Below are positions 53,597 to 61,867 of a DNA stretch of 64,000 bases, piece by piece. Every line of letters begins with the position of its first letter. Position 1 is the stretch's first letter. Where the stretch lies: contig NZ_FNAN01000002.1 in the NCBI RefSeq assembly GCF_900101885.1, forward strand, positions 186,001 to 250,000, given 5' to 3'. The translations under genes and the position numbers were made by a program. Under the pieces are notes generated by a model. That model was given only the letters and a program-made list of their open reading frames with translations, was not told where the DNA came from and did not search any database. Origin of the DNA: Dyadobacter soli. GTDB lineage: Bacteria > Bacteroidota > Bacteroidia > Cytophagales > Spirosomataceae.

Positions 53597-53610
53597 GGAA
53601 TGATTTTTGC
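53597..53610 (+). promoter_or_regulatory. Sigma-54-like -24/-12 promoter upstream of the EcsC-mla genes
   Basis: TTGGAATGATTTTTGCT has GG at 53597-53598 and GC at 53609-53610 with exactly 10 bases between, matching the TGG-N10-TTGC layout. The EcsC-like ATG is at 53666. No bacterial enhancer-binding protein is in the window. Confidence 0.45.
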
Positions 53611-53665
53611 TGACCAATAGCAACCACCGTTTCTCTATCCTGTCCGACATTAGCCCTGGAACGAT

Positions 53666-54433
53666 ATGCACATCAACAGTTATGAAGAGCAGATAAAACC
53701 TGAATTGACCAAATGGCAGCTTAAAATGCAGAAGCGGCCCAATTTCATCGACAGGACCTCCAAGAAATTTCAGGACAAGATCAACGATATCATTCCCGAC
53801 AAAATACACGAGGTGATCACCGGTACCATCAAACAAATGGTGCGCGGCGTGCTCACCGGGGCCGAATACACTACCACGCAGTCGATTCCCGGCGCCTCGC
53901 TGGAAGAAATGGAAACGGCTGTCCGCAAAAAGATCGATTTTTACAAGAAGGCCGGCGCTGCCGAAGGAGGCATTACCGGCGCGGGCGGTTTCTGGCTTGC
54001 TTTAGCAGAGTTTCCCATCCTGATCGGCATTAAAATCAAACTTCTCTTCGAAATAGCTGCTCTTTACGGAAGGCCCGTGAACGACTATCGGGAACGGCTT
54101 TTTATACTCCACATTTTCCAGCTCACGTTTTCGAGCCAGAAAGGGCGCCAGGAGGTGTTTTCTAAAATGATCCACTGGGATATGCATAGTAAGGACCTCC
54201 CGACAGACATTCACGAATTTAACTGGAAAACATTCCAGCAAGAATACCGCGACTACATCGACCTCGCGAAAATGGCACAGCTTATCCCGGGCATCGGCGC
54301 GGCCGTCGGCGTGATCGTCAACTACCGGCTGCTCGATCAACTGGGAAAAAATGCGATGAATGCCTACCGGATGCGATGGTTTGAGGAGCGCATGCTCGGC
54401 GGAGAAAAGGCGATGCTGACCACCACCGTCTGA
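53666..54433 (+). CDS. EcsC family protein
   Basis: 255 residues, a soluble or membrane-associated protein of the EcsC family (named for a Bacillus ABC-transporter locus). Features: IPDKIHEVITGTIKQMVRGVLTGAEY, a Gly-rich hydrophobic stretch (AAEGGITGAGGFWLALAEFPILIGIKI) and LIPGIGAAVGVIVNYRLLDQLG near the end. Molecular function unknown. It precedes mlaE by 33 bp on the same strand, so a role alongside lipid transport is plausible. Confidence 0.85.
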   Translation: MHINSYEEQIKPELTKWQLKMQKRPNFIDRTSKKFQDKINDIIPDKIHEVITGTIKQMVRGVLTGAEYTTTQSIPGASLEEMETAVRKKIDFYKKAGAAEGGITGAGGFWLALAEFPILIGIKIKLLFEIAALYGRPVNDYRERLFILHIFQLTFSSQKGRQEVFSKMIHWDMHSKDLPTDIHEFNWKTFQQEYRDYIDLAKMAQLIPGIGAAVGVIVNYRLLDQLGKNAMNAYRMRWFEERMLGGEKAMLTTTV

Positions 54434-54466
54434 TTTATTTAAGTTTAATACAATTGTACCGATTGA

Positions 54467-55255
54467 ATGAGCGCTAACAAAAAGCAATTTGTATACGGCA
54501 AAAGTCTCGATAATGCCTTTCTGGCGGTTTATGATGCGTATGTTTTCTTTATCCGCTTCTTCCGCGAGATTTTCAGGGGCAGAATGGAATTCCAGGAGAT
54601 TGTCCGCCAGTGTTATGCAATCGGTAACCGGTCGCTGCTGCTGATCAGCCTCACCGGCTTCATTACCGGGATGGTATTTACGAAACAATCGCGTCCGTCG
54701 CTGTCTGAATTCGGTGCTACTTCCTGGCTTCCCTCGCTGGTTGCAATTGCGATCGTGCGTGCCCTCGCGCCACTGGTAACAGCGCTCATCAGCGCGGGCA
54801 AGATCGGGTCCAGCATTGGCGCCGAGTTGGGTTCGATGCGCGTTACGGAACAGATTGACGCGATGGAGGTTTCGGCCGTTAACCCATTCAAATTCCTGGT
54901 GGTAACCCGTGTGGTGGCCTGTACCATAGCCATTCCGGTGCTGATGTTCTACTGCTCGCTGGTCAGTTTGCTGGGCGCATTCCTGAATGTGACCCTCAAC
55001 GAAGGCACGAGTTTCATAGCATTTTTCGAGAATGCATTCGAACAGATCACTTTCCTGGACATCTGGACGTCCGTAGCGAAGGCGATCGCCTACGGGTTCA
55101 CGATCGGGATCGTGGGCAGCTACCAGGGCTATAATGCCAGCAAAGGCACCGAGGGCGTCGGTAAGGCGGCCAACTCCGCTGTCGTGACCTCCATGTTCCT
55201 CATTTTTATCGAGGAGGTGATCATCGTACAGGTATCCAATTATTTCAGAATTTAA
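54467..55255 (+). CDS. mlaE: Mla-type lipid ABC transporter permease
   Basis: 262-residue inner-membrane permease of the MlaE family, moving phospholipids between inner and outer membranes. Five to six membrane segments; signatures GFITGMVFTKQSRPSLSEFG, ALAPLVTALISAGKIGSSIGAELGSM and TEQIDAMEVSAVNPFKFLVVTRV. One base separates its stop from the mlaF start. MlaA, MlaB and MlaC homologues are not present here. Confidence 0.95.
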   Translation: MSANKKQFVYGKSLDNAFLAVYDAYVFFIRFFREIFRGRMEFQEIVRQCYAIGNRSLLLISLTGFITGMVFTKQSRPSLSEFGATSWLPSLVAIAIVRALAPLVTALISAGKIGSSIGAELGSMRVTEQIDAMEVSAVNPFKFLVVTRVVACTIAIPVLMFYCSLVSLLGAFLNVTLNEGTSFIAFFENAFEQITFLDIWTSVAKAIAYGFTIGIVGSYQGYNASKGTEGVGKAANSAVVTSMFLIFIEEVIIVQVSNYFRI

Positions 55256-55256
55256 G

Positions 55257-56021
55257 ATGGAAGAAGAATTTAAACCCGGCGAGCCGGTAATCGAGGTACG
55301 CGACCTGTACAAGTCATTCGGCGATCTGCATGTATTGCAGGGCGTGGACCTTACTGTGACCAAAGGTGAAAATATGGTGGTACTCGGGCGGTCCGGAACG
55401 GGAAAGTCGGTATTGATCAAGATTATGGTAGGCCTGCTCAAACAGGACCGCGGGGATTGCATTGTCCTGGGAAAAGAAGTCTCCAAACAGGAAGGCAACG
55501 ATCTGCGCGACCTCCGTCTTAAAATCGGGTTTTCATTCCAAAACAGTGCATTGTACGACAGTATGACCGTGCGCGAAAACCTCGAATTCCCGCTCGTACG
55601 CAACATTCCGAACCTGACCCGCGCAGAAATCAACGAACAAGTGGAATACGTGCTCGACGCCGTGGGCCTGCTCCAAACGATCAACCAGGTGCCGGCGGAG
55701 CTCTCGGGTGGCCAGCGGAAGCGGATAGGTATTGCCCGGACGCTCATCCTGAAACCGGAGATCATGCTTTATGACGAGCCGACAGCCGGCCTCGACCCGA
55801 TTACCTGCCTGGAAATCAACGAACTGATTAACGAAGTGAAGGAGAAGTACCAGACTACCTCTATCATTATCACGCACGACCTCACATGCGCACGGGAGAC
55901 GGGCGACCGCATTGCAATGCTACTCGACGGCAAGTTTCTCAAAACAGGCACTTTTGAAGAAGTATTTGATACCGACGAAGAGCGGATCAAGAGTTTTTAC
56001 GACTATAATTTTATTCAGTAA
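55257..56021 (+). CDS. mlaF: Mla-type lipid ABC transporter ATP-binding protein
   Basis: 254 residues. Walker A GRSGTGKS at 44-51, Q-loop FSFQNSALYDSMTV, signature LSGGQRKR, Walker B IMLYDEPTAGLDP and the H-loop ITHD. Energises the MlaE permease. Tightly packed between mlaE (1 bp) and mlaD (2 bp). Confidence 0.96.
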   Translation: MEEEFKPGEPVIEVRDLYKSFGDLHVLQGVDLTVTKGENMVVLGRSGTGKSVLIKIMVGLLKQDRGDCIVLGKEVSKQEGNDLRDLRLKIGFSFQNSALYDSMTVRENLEFPLVRNIPNLTRAEINEQVEYVLDAVGLLQTINQVPAELSGGQRKRIGIARTLILKPEIMLYDEPTAGLDPITCLEINELINEVKEKYQTTSIIITHDLTCARETGDRIAMLLDGKFLKTGTFEEVFDTDEERIKSFYDYNFIQ

Positions 56022-56023
56022 TA

Positions 56024-57037
56024 ATGGCAACATCAACCAAACGATCCGTTAACGTAGGCCTTTTCGTCGTCATCGGCATTCTCATATTTGTAGTGGGAAT
56101 CCTTACGATCGGCAGTATGAAAAAGGTTTTTTCTTCCACGATCACCGTCAAAAGCATTTTTGACGACGTGAACGGGCTTAAAATCGGCAACAATATCTGG
56201 TACTCGGGGGTGAAGATCGGGACGGTGAAAAGCATCCGCTTCCTGGCCAATTCCAAGGTGGAGGTAATGCTGAATATCGAGGAAAAATCGCAGGAATTCG
56301 TTCGCAAGAATGCCAAAGCCAAGGTGAGTACCGACGGCTTGATCGGTAACAAGATCATCGTCATTTACGGCGGCACGCAAAAAGTACCTTCGATCGAAGA
56401 CGGCGACGAGATTGCCGTCGAGAAAATCGAGAGTACGGAAGAAATGCTGGCGGTGCTTTCGGAAAACAACAAGAACCTGCTCGGCATTACCAGCGCATTC
56501 AAGACGATCAGCAAAAACATCCTGGCTGGAAAAGGTACCGTCGGGATGCTGCTGAACGACGAGCGCCTGTACAACGACCTCGATCAGACATTGGGCGCCA
56601 TGAAGAAAGCGTCCGTAAATGCTCAGACACTAACCGCTTCATTGGCCAGTTACAGTGCCAAACTCACTGAAAAGGGAGGCCTGGCCAACGACTTCGCTAC
56701 CGACACGGTGATCATGAAAGACCTCCGCGGGACCATCGCCCGGCTTAACGAGACCGTTTCATCCGCGAATGTGATGGTGAATAACCTTAAAACCGCCAGC
56801 GCAGACCTTAACTCCAACAAAACCAGCCCATTGGGCGTGTTACTGCACGATGAGGCCACCGCTTCAAACCTGAAAGAAACGCTGAAAAACCTCGAAAGTA
56901 CGACCGAGAAACTGGACGAGAACATGACGGCGCTGCGGTCAAATTTCCTTTTCCGCAGGTATTTCCGTAAAAAAGAGAAAGAACAAGCCAAAGAGCCGGC
57001 CAAAGAAGAAGTAAAAGCGGAGGAGAACCAACAATAA
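56024..57037 (+). CDS. mlaD: MCE/MlaD family lipid-binding protein
   Basis: 337 residues: one N-terminal membrane anchor (NVGLFVVIGILIFVVGILTIG), a periplasmic MCE domain (about 38-118, FDDVNGLKIGNNIWYSGVKIG), then a long helical, coiled-coil-like tail (about 150-310) and a Lys/Glu-rich end. The tail is much longer than in E. coli MlaD, as in many Bacteroidota. Third gene of the mlaEFD unit. Confidence 0.93.
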   Translation: MATSTKRSVNVGLFVVIGILIFVVGILTIGSMKKVFSSTITVKSIFDDVNGLKIGNNIWYSGVKIGTVKSIRFLANSKVEVMLNIEEKSQEFVRKNAKAKVSTDGLIGNKIIVIYGGTQKVPSIEDGDEIAVEKIESTEEMLAVLSENNKNLLGITSAFKTISKNILAGKGTVGMLLNDERLYNDLDQTLGAMKKASVNAQTLTASLASYSAKLTEKGGLANDFATDTVIMKDLRGTIARLNETVSSANVMVNNLKTASADLNSNKTSPLGVLLHDEATASNLKETLKNLESTTEKLDENMTALRSNFLFRRYFRKKEKEQAKEPAKEEVKAEENQQ

Positions 57038-57042
57038 TGTGA

Positions 57043-57050
57043 TAGTTTTG
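57043..57050 (+). promoter_or_regulatory. Candidate -7 box for the Hpt gene
   Basis: TAGTTTTG fits TAnnTTTG, 91 bp before the ATG at 57142. A small hairpin (TCGAAG-TATTT-CTTCGA) follows near 57069-57085 in the predicted leader. Confidence 0.35.
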
Positions 57051-57141
57051 CAGAAACCGGTTATATTGTCGAAGTATTTCTTCGAATAATACCTTACCAA
57101 TCCCACTAACTGAGCTTCTGAAAAACTTTTAACACAACACG

Positions 57142-57510
57142 ATGGCCTTACAACTCAACCCCGCCCTGGACCTTGCGTACATCGACCAGGCCTACGGAGA
57201 AGATCCTGTAATCCTGTACATGATTTTTGATGCATTTCTCAGCGATTCCGTTCCGCGCTGGCGATCTTTACAAGGTGCATTGGAATCGAGCGATCTCAAA
57301 GAATCGGCGAGTATTGTACACGGATTGAAACCCTCGTTCACCATGACCGGCCTCACACACGTGCGCCCGAAGGTGGAAGTGCTCGAAAAAGCCATCAAAA
57401 ACGATGATCCTGCCGAACAGCTGATCGAAATGTACCACGCTATTTCGGCGGAGATCGACGAGCTGATCCCTATTCTGGAATCGGAATCCGTGCGATTGAA
57501 ACAGCTGTAA
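57142..57510 (+). CDS. Hpt (histidine phosphotransfer) domain protein
   Basis: 122-residue stand-alone four-helix phosphotransfer protein. The phospho-accepting His60 lies in VHGLKPSFTMTGL, the form of the H-x-L-K motif common in Bacteroidota (Pro where Gly is usual). No kinase gene is adjacent; the nearest receiver domain is in the REC-PP2C protein about 3 kb away, which is only a possible partner. Single gene; its terminator overlaps the stop of the convergent GT2 gene. Confidence 0.9.
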   Translation: MALQLNPALDLAYIDQAYGEDPVILYMIFDAFLSDSVPRWRSLQGALESSDLKESASIVHGLKPSFTMTGLTHVRPKVEVLEKAIKNDDPAEQLIEMYHAISAEIDELIPILESESVRLKQL

Positions 57511-57535
57511 ACGGCAATTCCGACAAGAACTTATG

Positions 57536-57566
57536 AGCGCATGACCGACGGTTATGCGCTTTTTCT
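57536..57566. terminator. Terminator between the Hpt and GT2 genes
   Basis: AGCGCATGACC-GAC-GGTTATGCGCT, an 11-bp stem with one G-T pair and a triloop, then TTTTTC. The GT2 stop codon falls within the right arm. Confidence 0.75.
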
Positions 57567-58724
57567 TTTGGCCTTTTCCCAGGCCGCGCTTTGTGAGCCC
57601 TTGAAATACCGGCGAATGCCCGCGAGAACGGCGTAATTCATCATACAGAAATAATACGGCACAAAAAGCGCCTTCACCTTGATTTTACGCGTTTCGAGTA
57701 TCCAGCCTGCCAATGCAAGGCCGTAAAAGCCAACCTGCCCGGCCAGCAGCAGCTGGTAAAGTACACCGCCGGATCGGAACACAATCAGAATGTTGAGTAC
57801 CAATGCCAGAATCATTAAAAACGGCGTCACGGTCCAGCGCAGCACACGGTGGCTGATGTACTGGAAAGACAGTAACGGATCGTGAAACGGGTTCATCAAT
57901 TGCTTCAACCGGAGAATCGATTGAATACCGCCCGCAGCAATGCGCACCTTTCTTTTCAATTCCTCTTTGATATTCTCGGAAGAAAGCTCGGACGCATACG
58001 CATCCGGCTCATACACAATGCGATAGCCCTGCTCGGCGATTTGCATGGAAATCATGAAATCGTCCAGGATCGTATCCGGCTGCACCGGGCGGTACAGCGA
58101 CCGCCGCACACTGAACAACTCCCCGGCCGCTCCAACGACAGAATACAGCTCGGAATCCCACTTTTTGAGCGTAGATTCGTACTTCCAGTAAAAGCCTTCC
58201 CCGGCCGTCGCGTCCGATAATGCGTCCTGCATTACCCGCTTTTCACCGGAAACCGCACCCACTTTGGCATCGGCATAATGCCGCGCGATGAGCAGCAACG
58301 CATCTTTATTTAGAAATGTATTGGCATCTGTGAAAACAACCACTTCGGTATCCACTTCATGCATCGCGCGGTGCATCGCCAGGATCTTCCCGCTGCGTAC
58401 GGGCGTATGCATGAGCTTAATTTGCGGGTAGTTGGCCACCAGGTCGGGCGTACGGTCGGACGAGCCGTCGGTGACGAATATGAGACTGAGCTTGCCTGCC
58501 GGGTACGACAGTTGCAGCGTATCCGCGATTTTCTCCTCGATAATACTCTCCTCATTATAAGCCGCGATGACGAGCGTAAGTGTCGGAAAATCCTGATCCA
58601 GCCCCGGCGCCAGCCTTTTTCCCTTGAATGCCCTGCGAATGCGGACCATCATGTACAGCACGATGCCGTAACCGAGGAATGTGTAGAAAACAATAAACAG
58701 ACTGAGCCAGAAAAGTATCTCCAT
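57552..58724 (-). CDS. GT2 glycosyltransferase, processive membrane type
   Basis: 390 residues. One N-terminal membrane segment (LFWLSLFIVFYTFLGYGIVLYM), a GT2 domain (LTLVIAAYNEESII, TDGSSDRTPD, the DxD-like FTDANTFLN, ILDDFMISM) and two or three C-terminal membrane segments. This is the layout of transferases that build or export surface polysaccharides; a clear QxxRW motif is not seen (KRKVRIAAGG in its place). It follows the other GT2 gene by 3 bp. Confidence 0.9.
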   Translation of the reverse strand: MEILFWLSLFIVFYTFLGYGIVLYMMVRIRRAFKGKRLAPGLDQDFPTLTLVIAAYNEESIIEEKIADTLQLSYPAGKLSLIFVTDGSSDRTPDLVANYPQIKLMHTPVRSGKILAMHRAMHEVDTEVVVFTDANTFLNKDALLLIARHYADAKVGAVSGEKRVMQDALSDATAGEGFYWKYESTLKKWDSELYSVVGAAGELFSVRRSLYRPVQPDTILDDFMISMQIAEQGYRIVYEPDAYASELSSENIKEELKRKVRIAAGGIQSILRLKQLMNPFHDPLLSFQYISHRVLRWTVTPFLMILALVLNILIVFRSGGVLYQLLLAGQVGFYGLALAGWILETRKIKVKALFVPYYFCMMNYAVLAGIRRYFKGSQSAAWEKAKRKSA

Positions 58725-58727
58725 AAA

Positions 58728-59645
58728 TCAGCGGGTCAATGGGAAGCCTAGATTTTCGCTATCGGGTTTGTTTTTGAAATGCCAGGTAATCGCACTCCAA
58801 AACACGGGTATGAAGTGGTATTCTTTATTTCTGATGTATTGAAGGATATTCCGCGGCACCACCGCCAGCGCGAAGTAGCAGCAGAAGACGAAGAAGGTGA
58901 ACCCCGGCGCGTTCTTCCGGATGAACAGAATGCGGTTACGGTTCATAAAAAACTCCTTCAAAGCCGTTCGTTTGCCTACCGACACCGATTCTTTGTGGTA
59001 AATCAATGCATCGAGGTTCACATATACATCGTAGCCGGCGCGTTTAATGCGCTCGCACCAGTCGAGTTCCTCATAATAAAGGAAATAGTTCTCTGCCATC
59101 CCTCCCGCTTTCTCCCAGGCTTCGCGGCGGATCATCATCGCGGCCCCGTGCGCGTAGCCGGTCGGGCCGGTGAGGAAATCGTACTGGCCCCGGTCCTGCT
59201 CGAACTGCCCGATGCACGCATTGCGGCAGGTATAGTAGTTCATGGGCGTATAACCGGTGTATTGCAGCATTCCGGGCTGGTCGAAATAATGGATTTTCGG
59301 GGAGATCATCCCGATTTTCGGGTTGGTTTCCAGGGTATCTACCAGTTTGACGATCAGGTCGGTGGTTACTTCCGTGTCGTTATTGATCAGGAACAGGTAG
59401 TCGCCCGTAGCATACGCGAGGCCGATATTGTTCCCTCCTGCGAAGCCGGTATTCAGGTCGGAACGGACGAAAATGATGCCCGGATAGCGCTCCTTCCATT
59501 CCGGCACGGGGTTTGCCTTGCTGCCGTTGTCGACGACGATAATTTCCAGATCGGGATAGGTATTCACCTCCGCCAGTGATTTCAACAAGTCTTCGGTAAC
59601 CTTCGGCTGATTGAAATTCACCGTTACGATCGAAACTTTTTTCAT
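58728..59645 (-). CDS. GT2 glycosyltransferase, rhamnosyltransferase-like
   Basis: 305 residues from ATG 59645 (a TTG two codons upstream is less likely). GT-A fold with VSIVTVNFNQPKVTEDLL, VVDNGSK, FAGGNNIGLAYATGDYLFLINNDTE (DxD-type) and YYEELDWCERIKRAGYDVY. Typical of WbbL-like enzymes adding sugars to surface polysaccharides. A hydrophobic segment near residues 255-275 may attach it to the membrane. First gene of a two-gene GT2 unit. Confidence 0.9.
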   Translation of the reverse strand: MKKVSIVTVNFNQPKVTEDLLKSLAEVNTYPDLEIIVVDNGSKANPVPEWKERYPGIIFVRSDLNTGFAGGNNIGLAYATGDYLFLINNDTEVTTDLIVKLVDTLETNPKIGMISPKIHYFDQPGMLQYTGYTPMNYYTCRNACIGQFEQDRGQYDFLTGPTGYAHGAAMMIRREAWEKAGGMAENYFLYYEELDWCERIKRAGYDVYVNLDALIYHKESVSVGKRTALKEFFMNRNRILFIRKNAPGFTFFVFCCYFALAVVPRNILQYIRNKEYHFIPVFWSAITWHFKNKPDSENLGFPLTR

Positions 59646-59826
59646 GCGCAAAATGCCCCGTAATGCCGCTGGAAATTGAAGGAATATTTTTATTGATTTG
59701 TAGAACTATTTCAAATTTAATAATAAAAACATAGCTTTAACCAAAATCCGGGAATGATCGCCGGTTTTTGTAAAAAACATCCTCAATGCGTCCTGAAAGC
59801 CTTTCTCAGGAATAAACCATCCCAGC

Positions 59827-60366
59827 GTGCAAGTCAACCGTAAGCTCAGCGACTCAGATTCCGGCCAAAACCCATCCGGTCCTCATGGACAGGAAATTGC
59901 GCGGCTGGACGGCAAGGTCGCGGAGCTGATCGAGGCGATCGAGCAGGCGGATATTGAAGCGCAGCTTTCAAAGCATTACCAGAAGCAGATCGCCGACGCA
60001 TTCGAGCGCTCGGCCGCTACCCGCAAGAAACTCGCGCCGTTCAGGGAGCTCGATCAGGAAAACAACCTCTCGCGCGAGGAACTATTGGAAGGCCTGGAAA
60101 AGCTCCTGGCCGAAAACCAGTTCGACAGCCGAATCAATGCGCCCAAGCGCGGCGGATTTGTCCAGAAAGGCGTCATGTTCATCCTCGCTATCCTGCTTAT
60201 CATCGTCGGTTTTGCGATGATCATCATGCCCGCACCACCCAGTTTCGAGCTTTTTACCGTGTATTATTTCAATATCAATGACGGCGTCACGATTATGGAC
60301 CTTGTGTCGCTGCTGATTATTTTTGGCGGAGTGCTTTTATTCGTATTAAACTTCAACAAGAAATGA
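59827..60366 (+). CDS. Membrane protein of unknown function, first gene of the partner-switching operon
   Basis: I do not recognise a family. 179 residues from GTG 59827: a charged, helical, probably coiled-coil N-terminal half (about 25-105, EIARLDGKVAELIEAIEQAD) and two C-terminal membrane segments (KGVMFILAILLIIVGFAMIIMP and TIMDLVSLLIIFGGVLLFVLNF) joined by a short loop. Its TGA overlaps the ATG of the REC-PP2C gene (ATGA at 60363-60366), so it is translationally coupled to the signalling module and may be its membrane anchor or sensor. Confidence 0.75.
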   Translation: MQVNRKLSDSDSGQNPSGPHGQEIARLDGKVAELIEAIEQADIEAQLSKHYQKQIADAFERSAATRKKLAPFRELDQENNLSREELLEGLEKLLAENQFDSRINAPKRGGFVQKGVMFILAILLIIVGFAMIIMPAPPSFELFTVYYFNINDGVTIMDLVSLLIIFGGVLLFVLNFNKK

Positions 60367-61529
60367 TCAGCTTCCCCGAGACAACGACCGCCGTCAAAAA
60401 GATCCTGCTCGTGGAGGATAACCTGCTTTTCCGGAAGGTAATCGAGCATGCTCTTTTGAAAGCGGGATACAACTGCGTGCTCTGCGAATCGGCCACGGAA
60501 GCATTAGATATGCTGCTCGTGGAAACGCCAGACCTGATCCTCTCCGACTACGACATGCCCGAAATGAACGGTTTCGATTTCCGGCAGGCCGTATTGTTAA
60601 ACCCGAATATCAGCGACATTCCTTTCGTTTTCCTCACTTCGTTTACCGACAACAAACTGGTACTCGAAGGCCTGAACATGTCGGCATTGGACTTCATCAA
60701 CAAGGAAACGCCGATCCCGGTGATCATTACCAAGCTCAATAACATCATCAAAATTCTTGAAAATGAGCACGTAAGGTCGGTCAGGGAACTGAAAGTGGCT
60801 GCCGAAACGCTGAATGTAAAATCCATCCCCACGCATGCACCGGTGGTGAGCGGTTACCGTATTTCGTACTGGCACAAGGGCTACCGCGGCTATCCGGGCG
60901 GCGATTTTATCGATTTCGTGCAGGTCGACAGCCGTTATTGCTTCGCGTTTTTGGGTGATATTATGGGTAAAAAATGGAAAGCCTGGTTCTTCACATTCGG
61001 TTTTCTGAGCTATATCCGCGCTGCGATCCGCTTTTGCGTGCTGGATAAGGATTTCGAGCTGATGACCATCGCGCAGAAGATCAACAAGCTCATTTACCTC
61101 GACGAAAGTTTGCAGAATATCCTTTCCAGCCTCTCCCTGCTCCTGCTCGACACGCATACGGGCGAGGTGCATTACACAGGCGCGGGCGACCTGCCCCTGA
61201 TCAGCTATTCGCCCGAAACCGGGAGCGCATCCACGGTGCAATCCACCGGTTTGCTGCTAGGCCTGCTGGAAGATGGCATGTACGATAAACAGGTAGTGGC
61301 CATGAAGCCCGGCGACCAGCTGGCGATATTCACCGACGGCATGATCGATATTCCGTCCAATGGCTCAAAAAAGAGTGATTATCCATTTTTTGTAGAAAAA
61401 ATAACCCCTTACCTCGGCCAGCCCGACAGTTTCGAGCTGATCAGGAAGCATGTGTTGGACCTGATCGACGACAATAACCAGATGGACGACGCAAGCATCA
61501 TTTTTATAGAAAAACAAAACCCTGTATGA
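60363..61529 (+). CDS. Response regulator with PP2C/SpoIIE phosphatase output
   Basis: 388 residues. Receiver domain at about 12-130 with the acidic pair E18/D19, phosphoacceptor D62 (SDYDMPEMNG), Thr in FLTSF and Lys in INKETP. A linker leads to a PPM/SpoIIE phosphatase domain (about 165-385) with metal-binding GGDFIDFV, GDIMGKKW, FTDGMID and DDASIIF intact. By analogy with RsbU/RsbP it should dephosphorylate the anti-anti-sigma-type STAS protein encoded next, when activated by phosphorylation. Overlaps both neighbours by ATGA. Confidence 0.9.
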   Translation: MISFPETTTAVKKILLVEDNLLFRKVIEHALLKAGYNCVLCESATEALDMLLVETPDLILSDYDMPEMNGFDFRQAVLLNPNISDIPFVFLTSFTDNKLVLEGLNMSALDFINKETPIPVIITKLNNIIKILENEHVRSVRELKVAAETLNVKSIPTHAPVVSGYRISYWHKGYRGYPGGDFIDFVQVDSRYCFAFLGDIMGKKWKAWFFTFGFLSYIRAAIRFCVLDKDFELMTIAQKINKLIYLDESLQNILSSLSLLLLDTHTGEVHYTGAGDLPLISYSPETGSASTVQSTGLLLGLLEDGMYDKQVVAMKPGDQLAIFTDGMIDIPSNGSKKSDYPFFVEKITPYLGQPDSFELIRKHVLDLIDDNNQMDDASIIFIEKQNPV

Positions 61530-61864
61530 TACTGAAAGTTGAGGAAATAAATCGCGTGGTACAAGCCACGATTTTACCGGAAGAGGCCAGTCTTTCCAAT
61601 GCGGATGCATTCAAAGAAGAGATGATTACGATTATCGGCAAGGGCGTCCGGCTGGTGATCGTCAGTTTTGAAAACGTGAATTACATCGACAGCTCTTTCC
61701 TGGGCAGCCTGGTGGTAGCATTGAAGTACGCCATGCCGCGCAATGTCGATATTTACCTGGTCTCACTGAAACCGGATGTTAAGAACCTGCTCACGCTCAT
61801 CCGAATGGACAAGGTGTTCAGGATATTTAACAATTATGAAGAGGCGCAGGGAACATTGAACTAG
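61526..61864 (+). CDS. STAS-domain anti-sigma-factor antagonist-like protein
   Basis: 112-residue stand-alone STAS domain. The phosphorylation site region is NYIDSSFLGSLVVAL with D55-S56-S57, matching the DSS site of SpoIIAA/RsbV (Phe replaces the usual Gly after the serines). Expected to be phosphorylated by the kinase-like protein encoded next and dephosphorylated by the upstream PP2C. ATG overlaps the upstream stop; 3 bp to the next gene. Confidence 0.9.
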   Translation: MILKVEEINRVVQATILPEEASLSNADAFKEEMITIIGKGVRLVIVSFENVNYIDSSFLGSLVVALKYAMPRNVDIYLVSLKPDVKNLLTLIRMDKVFRIFNNYEEAQGTLN

Positions 61865-61867
61865 TTT

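Noticed and set aside
54002-55765. 587-codon open frame on the minus strand
   Set aside because: It lies antisense to the EcsC, mlaE and mlaF genes, all with clear family motifs. Its composition (Arg/Ser/His-rich, no domains) is that of a mirror frame in GC-rich coding DNA.
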